A stretch of 32,744 nucleotides of DNA from Bacteroidales bacterium (GTDB lineage: Bacteria; Bacteroidota; Bacteroidia; Bacteroidales; F082). Shown one piece after another: positions 21,940 to 29,098 of the stretch; within the stretch, counting starts at the first letter, position 1; each line of letters opens with the position of its first letter. The position numbers and the translations under genes were made by a program. Location of the stretch: positions 1 to 32,744 of the forward strand of contig JAFSJF010000047.1 of the NCBI GenBank assembly GCA_017439405.1. Reading direction: 5' to 3'. The notes beneath the pieces were generated by a model, which was given only the letters and a program-made list of their open reading frames with translations, had not been told where the DNA came from and did no database searches.

Positions 21940-22878
21940 TTACAGGTTTTTCCCGAAGAACGGCACGATGAACTCGAAGGCCTCGCCGACGAAGGGTGCC
22001 AAGTCGTACATGTCGAAGTGGCTGGCCTCGGGGATGACGTGCATCTCCTTGTTCGTGTGCGGCACGGCGTTGAAGACCTCCGTCGAGGCCTTGCGGCTCC
22101 AGGCGTTCTCGCCCGTGATGACCAAGTAGGGTTTCTTCATGTCTTTCATGATGTTCACCACGTTGTATTTCACCAACTCCAACTGGCTCCACGCCACCAC
22201 TTGGTTCGACCAGCGGGGATGCGTGCCACGCGAGGTGTAGTAGTAGGCCGCGCCCTCGTCGAAGGCACGGGGCATGAAGTTGAGGTGCATCAGTCCGCCT
22301 TCGCCTTTCTCGTAGGCTTCCTTGGCCGCTTTCACCTCTTCTTCGGGACGGAAAAAGCCCGCCATGGCCGACTTGGAGATGTCAGCAATGGCCGGAACGA
22401 TGGCGGCGATGGCCTTCAGCCTCGGCTCCTTGACGCCCGCCACCGACATATATGAACCCGAACCGCAGATACCGAGCCCTCCGATGCGGTCGTTGTCCAC
22501 AAAGGGAAGGCTGCATAGGAAGTCCACTGCGCCCTCAATATCGCTTTGCTTCACTTCGGGCAGCTCCTGGCCGCGAGGCGTTCCTTCGCTCTCGCCAAAA
22601 TAGGTGCCATCAAACACTAAGGTCACATATCCGGTCTCGGTAAGCCTTTCGGCATAGACGGACTGTGCCTGTTCCTTCACCGACAGCATCGGGCCTGTGA
22701 CCACGATGGCTGGATAGTTGTCGCTGAGGTTAAAATTGTCGGGAAGGCGGAGCAAGCCGGCCATCCGCGTGTTTAGGTTTTTGTTTACGAATACTACTTT
22801 CTGTGTTTCCATATTTTGTGCTTTGATTGAGATGCCCGCCACAAGCAGGAGCGTCAGGGTTAGACTTTTCTTTTTCAT
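21940..22878 (-). CDS. Exported alpha/beta hydrolase with a probable Cys nucleophile
   Basis: A 312-aa protein with signal peptide MKKKSLTLTLLLVAGISIKA. The mature part is an alpha/beta hydrolase of the dienelactone-hydrolase-like group: IVVTGPMLSVKEQ (oxyanion region), YVTLVFDGTYFGESEG, then the nucleophile elbow GLGICGSGSY with Cys at about residue 138, and a C-terminal PEASHFDMY supplying the His. A Cys in place of the usual Ser is known for dienelactone hydrolase relatives. Start at 22878 chosen since it begins the signal peptide. It is probably periplasmic; substrate unknown. A terminator lies on each side, so it is transcribed alone. Confidence 0.87.
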   Translation of the reverse strand: MKKKSLTLTLLLVAGISIKAQNMETQKVVFVNKNLNTRMAGLLRLPDNFNLSDNYPAIVVTGPMLSVKEQAQSVYAERLTETGYVTLVFDGTYFGESEGTPRGQELPEVKQSDIEGAVDFLCSLPFVDNDRIGGLGICGSGSYMSVAGVKEPRLKAIAAIVPAIADISKSAMAGFFRPEEEVKAAKEAYEKGEGGLMHLNFMPRAFDEGAAYYYTSRGTHPRWSNQVVAWSQLELVKYNVVNIMKDMKKPYLVITGENAWSRKASTEVFNAVPHTNKEMHVIPEASHFDMYDLAPFVGEAFEFIVPFFGKNL

Positions 22879-22908
22879 TGGCTTTGATTTTCGTGCAAAA
22901 CAACGAAA

Positions 22909-22943
22909 AATCCGCAAATCGGGACTTACCTAATTTGCGGATT
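22909..22943 (-). terminator. Terminator hairpin, repeat family copy e
   Basis: Stem aatccgcaaat (22909-22919) / atttgcggatt (22933-22943); on the reverse strand a T-run follows. It closes the exported-protein gene ending at 22966. Confidence 0.82.
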
Positions 22944-22965
22944 GTCATATACATTTTGCCGACGG

Positions 22966-23634
22966 CTACTTTTTTTCCTGTATAGCGTCAGATATCAGCT
23001 TGGGCTTCATCTCCGTTTCAAAAATACGCCGTTCCACGATGCGGTAGTGCGGATGATAGGTCTCGTTATAGATGCTGCTGTGATGCACCGCCTGATGGCT
23101 TCTGGCGGCTTCCATCAACAGGGGCTTGTCGGCCTCAAAGCCTTCGATCACTATGTTTTCTTTCTCGATAATGCCGACAATGGCCATCCATTTTTCTACC
23201 CAATCGGTCTGTGGAGCTTGCCGAGCATTGGCACTGCGGACGAAGGCGTCCAAGAGTTGTTCTGCGCTTATCAGGCTATCGACAACGGCAAAAAGGTTGA
23301 CGCGGACGTATGCTCCCTCGCTGCCTGTAGGTTCGTAATAGACCGTTGGCTTTTCCGACAGTTGCGTAAGCTCGTATTCCAAGTATCGCCTCACCGAAGC
23401 AGTGTCGCTGATCATGTGCTCCGGACCGAAATGCTCTTGGTAGAAGCTCTTGTAGATGTCCTGCAAGGTGGATTTCGGATAGGTTTCCAACTGATGCTCA
23501 ATCGCAACGCGTATCGAAAGTGTGTCGAACTCAAGGTAGCCCTCGGTGATGGCGTGGCTGTGGAGGTCGATTTGGGCGGTGGAACTGAGGACTGAAAGGG
23601 ACATGATGAGGAATAGTATTAAGTGTTTTTTCAT
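22966..23634 (-). CDS. Exported protein of unknown family, copy 2 of a duplicated pair
   Basis: A 222-aa protein with signal peptide MKKHLILFLIMSLSVLSSTA, cut before QID. It aligns with the 7021-7680 product over its whole length without large gaps; shared blocks include YPKSTLQD, KSFYQEHFGPEHMISDTASV, EPTGSEGAYVRV and GFEADKPLLMEAAR. The first ATG at 23658 was rejected because the signal peptide begins at 23634 and a -7-like box (ttTCTTTGcacgg) lies between. The DNA is close to copy 1, including third codon positions, which points to a fairly recent duplication inside this genome or a very strong constraint. Not recognised as a named family. Confidence 0.82.
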   Translation of the reverse strand: MKKHLILFLIMSLSVLSSTAQIDLHSHAITEGYLEFDTLSIRVAIEHQLETYPKSTLQDIYKSFYQEHFGPEHMISDTASVRRYLEYELTQLSEKPTVYYEPTGSEGAYVRVNLFAVVDSLISAEQLLDAFVRSANARQAPQTDWVEKWMAIVGIIEKENIVIEGFEADKPLLMEAARSHQAVHHSSIYNETYHPHYRIVERRIFETEMKPKLISDAIQEKK

Positions 23635-23669
23635 TTTGTGGTTTGTTTTGCCGTGCAAAGAAACGGAAA

Positions 23670-23706
23670 AATCCGCAACCCAAGCCTTTCGCCCGAGTTA
23701 CGGATT
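23670..23706 (-). terminator. Terminator hairpin, repeat family copy f
   Basis: Stem aatccgcaac (23670-23679) / gttacggatt (23697-23706, one mismatch). In the reverse orientation the loop side reads tcgggcgaaaggcttggg, the family consensus. It follows the DUF362 gene on the minus strand. Confidence 0.8.
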
Positions 23707-23732
23707 ATCGCTATGCTATAGGTTTTCTTCCT

Positions 23733-24839
23733 TTACTTCGATATCACCCGCTTTTGTCCATTGATGATATACACGCCCGCTGGCAGCGACTCAAGGCTGG
23801 TGGCATTGCTCATTACCTTTTTGCCGTCGATGCTGAAGACGTTGTAGCGCAGGCTTTCGGGCGATGGGTTTTGCGAATCGAATTCTTCGAGACCTGTCGT
23901 GTTGATGTCGATGAGGTTATACTCTTGCGTGCCGAGGCCGATTTGTTCGGCATATTCCACCGTATGGGTGCCGTGGCGCTGGTTGATGCGGTTGATGAGC
24001 GGTTGGGCATTGTCGCCAGGAGTCGACGAGTAGTTGAATATCAGGTCGAGGCAGGCTTTGTCCAAGGCCACGGGGTCGGTGGAGGCAAGGATGCCGATGT
24101 CGTTCATCTGCGGAGCGGCGGGGTGGCCGTCGCAGTCGCAATCGACAGAGAGGTTGTTCATCACGTTGATGTAAACGATGTCCTTGCCCTCCTGCTTGAA
24201 GTAGTTGTGGACGGCTTGCGCAGCGGCGGCCATCGACTCAAGGAAGGAGTCCTGGTCGTTGTTGCCCCAAGGGTTGGTGGTGCTGGCGCCAGCGGAATGG
24301 ATGTAGGCCTTGCCGCTCTTCGACGCCACGCCGATGCTCTGGTTCTTCAGCACGCCGCCAAAGCCGCCCATGGCGTGGCCCTTGAAGTGGGCGAGGTTGA
24401 TCATGAAGTCGTAGTTGGCCAAATGCGAACCGACGATGTCGTGTTGGATCCATTTCGTGTCGGTGACGGGGATGTTGATTACGCCTTCCGCATCCATGAT
24501 GTCAACCTCTGCGATTTGGTCGAAACCGCGCTCGGCGATGGCTTGCAGGTGACGTGCCGTGGTGCTGCGGTTGCCGCCGTAGGCCGTGTTGCATTCCACG
24601 ATGGTGGCGTTGGTGAGGTTGACCAAGTCCACGATGAACTCGGGGCGGAGGTGGTTGCTCTGCGACGACTCTCCCGTGGAGATTTTCAGTGCGACGCGGC
24701 CGGTAGGTTCCACGCCCAAGGCCTGATAGATCTTCACAAGCGATTCAGGCGTGATTTCGTTGGTAAAGTACACGTTGCTTTGTGCGGAGGCCGTGAAGCC
24801 AAGCGCAAAGGCTGCGAAAAGTGTTAGTGCTTTTTTCAT
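23733..24839 (-). CDS. Exported DUF362-domain (Fe-S-type) protein with short C-terminal sorting-like tail
   Basis: A 368-aa protein. Signal peptide MKKALTLFAAFALGFTASA. Residues ~25-300 are a DUF362 domain: VALKISTGESSQSNHLRP, VECNTAYGGNR, NLAHFKGHAMGGFGGVLKNQ and STDPVALDKACLDLI are its standard blocks. CDCDGH near residue 240 may hold a metal. The last ~45 residues (YNVFSIDGKKV, SLPAGVYIINGQKRV) form the short beta-rich tail typical of exported Prevotella proteins. Function of DUF362 is unknown; a redox role is suspected from cytosolic homologues fused to ferredoxins, but no ferredoxin domain is present here. Start at 24839 taken since it opens the signal peptide; a -7 box (ttTCTTTG, 24864-24871 reverse) precedes it. 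Confidence 0.9.
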   Translation of the reverse strand: MKKALTLFAAFALGFTASAQSNVYFTNEITPESLVKIYQALGVEPTGRVALKISTGESSQSNHLRPEFIVDLVNLTNATIVECNTAYGGNRSTTARHLQAIAERGFDQIAEVDIMDAEGVINIPVTDTKWIQHDIVGSHLANYDFMINLAHFKGHAMGGFGGVLKNQSIGVASKSGKAYIHSAGASTTNPWGNNDQDSFLESMAAAAQAVHNYFKQEGKDIVYINVMNNLSVDCDCDGHPAAPQMNDIGILASTDPVALDKACLDLIFNYSSTPGDNAQPLINRINQRHGTHTVEYAEQIGLGTQEYNLIDINTTGLEEFDSQNPSPESLRYNVFSIDGKKVMSNATSLESLPAGVYIINGQKRVISK

Positions 24840-24876
24840 ATTACGAGGTATTGGAATTTGCTGCAAAGAAACGGAT

Positions 24877-24911
24877 AATCCACAGAATAATCTTTACCAA
24901 TTTTGCGGATT
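24877..24911 (-). terminator. Terminator hairpin, repeat family copy g (weak)
   Basis: Stem aatccaca (24877-24884) / tgcggatt (24904-24911) with one G-T pair. It follows the AraC gene ending at 24935. The loop has diverged from the family. Confidence 0.55.
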
Positions 24912-24934
24912 TTCAAATATGTTTTTCCGAATCC

Positions 24935-25741
24935 TTATCTCTCCCTATACTGCGAAGGATACTTCCCCAAATGGGTGAAGACGTACCGCGAGAAATGCGC
25001 CAGCGACGAGAAGTTGAACTCGTCGGCGATTTGGGTCAAGGTGAGCGACGGGTCTTTCAGGCAGCGTTGGATGTCGATGATGGTGAAGCGACTGATCCAG
25101 TAGGTAGCCGAGAGTCCGCTCACCTGCTTCATCACGTCCGAGAGGTGCTTGCTGCTCACGCAGAGCTTGTCGGCATAATAGGCTAAGTCGCGGTGCGTCT
25201 TGTAAGCGCCGTCCTGAAGCATGGCCATAAAACGGTTCACCAACTCGGCTTTTGCCGTGGAGAAATTGTGTTCGCCGCCATCTATTCGCGACTGGAAGTC
25301 GAAATAGTCCAGAAAAAGCGTGCGCAAGGCCGAACTCAAGGCTTCGTTGTAGAAATGGTGCCCCGTGTCGTGGTAGCGGTATTCCACCAGCTGGAAATCC
25401 TGCTTGCAGACGCACTGGTGTGCCTTGTCCAACCAAATGATGGGATTTTGAAACAACAGCATCACGCCTTTCACCGAATAGTTGCTGTCGGGCGCCGACT
25501 GCGCCAAGAAGGTGTTGCGCACATAGATGACCGTCACGTCGAAGTCGTCGGAAGGTTTCACGTCATACACCAGCTTTGTAATGGTGAAGATGGCGCAGTC
25601 GCCCGCATGGATGGCAAACGGCTTTTCGTTGAACACCAACTCACACGTCCCGCCGTCGCAATACACATGCGCGATAAAGTCGGCCACACGGTCGCTTCCC
25701 AAAGCGAAAAGGTCTTTCTCTATGATGACGTTGTCGTTCAC
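24935..25741 (-). CDS. AraC-family transcriptional regulator
   Basis: A 268-aa protein. Residues ~1-160 form the cupin-like sensor part (CELVFNEKPFAIHAGDCAIF and MLLFQNPIIWLDKAHQ, the latter common in Bacteroidales members). Residues ~175-268 form the double helix-turn-helix (AYYADKLCVSSKHLSDVMKQ and LTLTQIADEFNFSSLAHFSR), ending GKYPSQYRER. It is followed on the same strand by the DUF362 gene and the rest of the 21-25 kb cluster, which it may regulate. The DUF362 gene has its own promoter 96 bases downstream. The effector is unknown. Confidence 0.92.
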   Translation of the reverse strand: MNDNVIIEKDLFALGSDRVADFIAHVYCDGGTCELVFNEKPFAIHAGDCAIFTITKLVYDVKPSDDFDVTVIYVRNTFLAQSAPDSNYSVKGVMLLFQNPIIWLDKAHQCVCKQDFQLVEYRYHDTGHHFYNEALSSALRTLFLDYFDFQSRIDGGEHNFSTAKAELVNRFMAMLQDGAYKTHRDLAYYADKLCVSSKHLSDVMKQVSGLSATYWISRFTIIDIQRCLKDPSLTLTQIADEFNFSSLAHFSRYVFTHLGKYPSQYRER

Positions 25742-25776
25742 AAGCGCAAGGTTTTATGGCGCGAAAATACAAAAAA

Positions 25777-25820
25777 AATCCGCTACCCAAGACTTTTGCC
25801 TGAATTGCGGATTTTTGCAT
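25777..25820 (-). terminator. Terminator hairpin, repeat family copy h
   Basis: Stem aatccgcta (25777-25785) / ttgcggatt (25805-25813, one mismatch), with loop tcaggcaaaagtcttggg on the reverse strand and a T-run beyond. It closes the four-gene exported-protein operon that ends at 25840. Confidence 0.85.
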
Positions 25821-25839
25821 TCCCTGTGCTTTCAGGGTT

Positions 25840-27261
25840 TTATCTCGCCTTCAAATGTCTCTTCCCGTTTTGGATGTAAACGCCTTGGAAATTGTCGGGC
25901 AAGGTAGTGCCGAGGCAACGACCATCGAGGGTGTAAATCTTACCGTCGTTGACGGAGTTTCCCTCGATGTTTTCGTCAATGCCGGTCTGGTTGTCGATGG
26001 TGCCGTTGCCGGAAAGGCTGCCGTAGGTCAGCGTATAGTCCCCCTTATGGATGGTGCCGTTGTTGACCAACACATCGACGTAGGCATTGCCAGTTAAGGT
26101 CCAAACGCCACCTTGGTTGACGGTCACTGTGGACGACATGGCGTCGTTGTCGCCGTCCATCACACCTTGCCAAACCACGTTTTCACCCACGGTGACGGTG
26201 ATGTTGCTGTAGCTGTCGGCATCCACGTTGCCTTGATAGGTCCAAGAGTCTTGGGTGGTGTTGAGGACGAGGTTGCCTGTGCCGCCGTGGGTAGTCCATT
26301 GGGTATTGTAGTCAACGAACATCAACAGGCCGCTGGCCACGTTGAGGGTGACATCGGTAAGGGTCAAAGTGCCCACGTTCTTGGTCGGCACTTCGCAGAG
26401 AGGAGCGTTGGTATCGGTGGTGGTGAGGGAAGAAGAGCTGACAGTGATGTAGGCGTTCTCGCCTTGCGCGTCGCCCGAGCCGCTTTGGAGCATCATCAGG
26501 CCGCGCTCGCTGCTGCCGCTGGTCATCGTGCAGTTGTTGATGATTACGCCATTGTCGCCTTCCACGTCGGCAATTTCGCCCAATTCGGAGAGGCCAGTCA
26601 GGTTGTTGGCGGTGATGGTACCGGTGGAGTAAAGCACGGCAGACCTATTGCCTTTGGCCGTGGCCGTGCCGCCCGTCACTATGACGGTGCCGCCGCCGCG
26701 GTCGGTGGCGATGGTGGAGCTGGTCTGGCTGTTGGTGGTGATGTCCACGTTTGTGGCGATGATGGTGCCGTTGTAGGTGGCGTGCAGGCCGCGCGACACG
26801 CTGCTGTTGTTGACGATGGTGAGGCCGTCCACATAGATGGTGGCGCCGTTGGTGGCAAACACGGCATTGGCACCCTGCGAGTTGGATGTCAGCGTGCCGC
26901 CCGTGATGTGGATGATGGCGTTTGCGCCAGCGGTGGTACTCTCATAGTTGGTGCTACTGGCGGCTCCGGCGTAGATGGTCGAGTTGTTGCCGTAGAAGCT
27001 CGAATTGTCGCCCGAAGAGCCGTCGCCGGTCTTGGTGTAGGTGCAGTTGTTCAGATACAGCGTGCCGTTGCTCACCTGCACGGCGTTGTAATACTGCGTG
27101 GAGCAATCGAAAGTCTGGTTGTCGAGCGTGACGGTTGAGCCGTTGCTCAAAACGTAGGTGGCTCCTTGCGGATAGGTCGGTGAAGAGTCGCCTGGCGGCT
27201 GGGCCAGCAGGCCTGCGCTGAAGCAGAGTGCCAGCGCGAATGTGAAAATGTATCTTTTCAT
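25840..27261 (-). CDS. Exported beta-helix (adhesin-like) protein, last gene of the four-gene operon
   Basis: A 473-aa protein. Signal peptide MKRYIFTFALALCFSAGLLA. The body (residues ~25-420) is made of short Ser/Thr/Asn/Gly-rich strands (IIHITGGTLTSNSQGANAVF, GGTVIVTGGTATAKG, GVIINNCTMTSGSSERGLMM) as in right-handed beta-helix proteins of the pectate-lyase/autotransporter-adhesin type. No lyase active-site residues could be singled out. The C-terminal ~35 residues (GKIYTLDGRCLG, FQGVYIQNGKRHLKAR) form the short exported-protein tail found in Prevotella. It starts 24 bases after the esterase gene ends. Likely surface location; function unknown. Confidence 0.85.
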   Translation of the reverse strand: MKRYIFTFALALCFSAGLLAQPPGDSSPTYPQGATYVLSNGSTVTLDNQTFDCSTQYYNAVQVSNGTLYLNNCTYTKTGDGSSGDNSSFYGNNSTIYAGAASSTNYESTTAGANAIIHITGGTLTSNSQGANAVFATNGATIYVDGLTIVNNSSVSRGLHATYNGTIIATNVDITTNSQTSSTIATDRGGGTVIVTGGTATAKGNRSAVLYSTGTITANNLTGLSELGEIADVEGDNGVIINNCTMTSGSSERGLMMLQSGSGDAQGENAYITVSSSSLTTTDTNAPLCEVPTKNVGTLTLTDVTLNVASGLLMFVDYNTQWTTHGGTGNLVLNTTQDSWTYQGNVDADSYSNITVTVGENVVWQGVMDGDNDAMSSTVTVNQGGVWTLTGNAYVDVLVNNGTIHKGDYTLTYGSLSGNGTIDNQTGIDENIEGNSVNDGKIYTLDGRCLGTTLPDNFQGVYIQNGKRHLKAR

Positions 27262-27285
27262 TGTTGGTTAGATTTGTTGGTTCTT

Positions 27286-29058
27286 TTATTCAATGACGAG
27301 TTTTTGCACCGCGCTACCCGATTTCACGTAGTAAACGCCGGCAGCAAAGCCTTCGGTGCTGAAGGAGGCTTTCTCCTCAACGCCGTTGATTTGCTTGACC
27401 ACTTGTCCCATTCCGTTGTAAATCAATACGTTGCCAGTGGCTTCAACCGTGACAAGGCCATTGACTGGATTGGGATAGACTTTCAGGTTTTCGTCGGTCG
27501 TCGTTTGTTCGGCTACACCTGTCGCTGCGGCACATTCTTCCACCCAACTGATGAAATTGTCGGAGGCACTGCCCGAGTCTTCGGCCTCGGTGTGGCCTTT
27601 GTTCCAGATGGTCTCAAAGTCGACGCTTGTCACGTCGCTGCGGTTTTGCAGGGCGAGGGCAAGGTCGATTTCGGTGCAAAGGGGCGCGTCGCCTTGGGTG
27701 ATGCCTGTGCGGATGCGCCAGTATTTGGCCACCGTGGAAGTGCCCGAACCACCACCATTATAATAGGTGTCGTTGTCGATTAGGTAGTACAGCGGCGAAT
27801 ACATCATCAGCCTTTCTTCCACAGTCTTCCCGACAGCATCCACATTGCTTGTGGCAAGGTCGGCGCTGAAGTCGGAATAATAGGAAGAAGCATATTGTTG
27901 CACCAACTCGGCGAGGAACTTGTCGAAGTGACCCGCAGTGCCTGCGATGCCGAAGAGCGTGTTTTCGGCTTGGCCTTTCTGGTCGTAGTCGTCGAAGGCA
28001 CCGAGGCCTTTGGTGGCGGTCTTGTGCGCTGCGGCAAAGCTGTAGAGCGCGGTAGCGTCAGTGGTGGAATAGGTGCTGACGCTAGCACCATTATAAGTGT
28101 TATAGCGCGTCACGGCATCGTTGATGACTTCCATCACGTATTCATAGTAAGAGCCGCTTTGGTAGTAGCCGTTGTCGGTGGCCGAAAGGGTCAGGGTCGC
28201 GCCCGAAGTGGGGTGCTTGAAGCCGATGGCGTTGACATATTCGGCAAATTCGGCGGCCAAGCCTTTGCTGATGTTTTGGTCGGCACTGCCCAAGTTGCTG
28301 CGCGTCAAGCCCATGTTCCATTCGTAGGCGGCATCGCCTTGGTCGAGGTTGGTGATGGGGCACCAGCACATGCTGCCGCAAACGTTGTCGTCGTAGCCCG
28401 TCTTGGCACCGATGGCGGTCATGTAGTCGTCGTAAAGGCTGCTGTTGCCCGATGCACCGAGCAGCGAGCTTTGCGCGCCTCCACCACTGTGGCCGAAGGT
28501 GAAAATCAGGTCGACATTGCCCGGAACGGCTTGTTGTTCGGCCTTCAGGTAACGGAAATAACGGATGGCGGCCTTCATGTCGGTCACGCCAAGGGGCGCT
28601 CCGTGGTCGCGGCCACGGCAACCTGCCCAAAGATAAACGAAGCCTTTGACGGTATAGGTGGCCACCGACGAGGAGTAGCCGCTTGGGGCCGACTGTGCGG
28701 AATAGCCCGATGTGTTCACGGGGAACACGATGGGAGCCGTCGCCGAAGTGTAGCCGTTCACCGTCGCCGTCGTGTTGACGGTGCAGGTGTAGGTGCCATC
28801 GCCATTAGCCGTGGCATCCATGTAGGCACCAGGCACGAAAATGCCCATCTGTTCGTAGCTTTCAGCAGCGGGCGAGGCGCAATAGAACAAGCCGACGATG
28901 TAATATACGTCGCTCGACGAGTTGTATTGCCAAAGGCCGTTGATGGCCGTGCCGAAGTCGTAGGTTGTCGAGGCTCCCGAGCTGCCGCCGCCCGGTTGGG
29001 CCATGCAGCCGAAACCAAGTCCCAAAAGGATTGTCAGAAGAATTATTTGTTTTTTCAT
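27286..29058 (-). CDS. Exported subtype-B tannase-like/feruloyl-esterase-like serine hydrolase with T9SS tail
   Basis: A 590-aa protein. Signal peptide MKKQIILLTILLGLGFGCMA, cut before QPG. The alpha/beta-hydrolase core has CRGRDHGAPLGVTDMKAAIR (the oxyanion region of bacterial tannases), FTFGHSGGGAQSSLLGASG with Ser191 as nucleophile, YWRIRTGITQGD with Asp457, and WNKGHTEAEDSG with His489. Order and spacing match subtype B tannases, which split gallate or hydroxycinnamate esters. An N-terminal segment (~20-130) is extra. Residues ~525-590 (KVYPNPVNGLVTVEA onward) are a type A sorting domain, so it acts outside the cell. The actual substrate is not shown; the beta-helix partners suggest plant or polysaccharide material. 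Start at 29058 was chosen because it opens the signal peptide. Confidence 0.85.
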   Translation of the reverse strand: MKKQIILLTILLGLGFGCMAQPGGGSSGASTTYDFGTAINGLWQYNSSSDVYYIVGLFYCASPAAESYEQMGIFVPGAYMDATANGDGTYTCTVNTTATVNGYTSATAPIVFPVNTSGYSAQSAPSGYSSSVATYTVKGFVYLWAGCRGRDHGAPLGVTDMKAAIRYFRYLKAEQQAVPGNVDLIFTFGHSGGGAQSSLLGASGNSSLYDDYMTAIGAKTGYDDNVCGSMCWCPITNLDQGDAAYEWNMGLTRSNLGSADQNISKGLAAEFAEYVNAIGFKHPTSGATLTLSATDNGYYQSGSYYEYVMEVINDAVTRYNTYNGASVSTYSTTDATALYSFAAAHKTATKGLGAFDDYDQKGQAENTLFGIAGTAGHFDKFLAELVQQYASSYYSDFSADLATSNVDAVGKTVEERLMMYSPLYYLIDNDTYYNGGGSGTSTVAKYWRIRTGITQGDAPLCTEIDLALALQNRSDVTSVDFETIWNKGHTEAEDSGSASDNFISWVEECAAATGVAEQTTTDENLKVYPNPVNGLVTVEATGNVLIYNGMGQVVKQINGVEEKASFSTEGFAAGVYYVKSGSAVQKLVIE

Positions 29059-29098
29059 TTTATTGTGTTTTAATTGGTTAATAATTACAGTTTTGAAC

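Noticed and set aside
23643-24827. Long + strand open frame (394 codons) opposite the DUF362 gene
   Set aside because: Antisense shadow rich in Val/Asp/His; the minus-strand gene has a signal peptide, known domain, promoter and terminator.
26113-27138. Long + strand open frame (341 codons) opposite the beta-helix gene
   Set aside because: Shadow of a repetitive gene; Gly/Val/Asp/His-rich and without any recognisable domain.
27895-29073. Long + strand open frame (392 codons) opposite the tannase-like gene
   Set aside because: Antisense shadow; low-complexity Ala/Val/Gly/Arg composition and no start signals.
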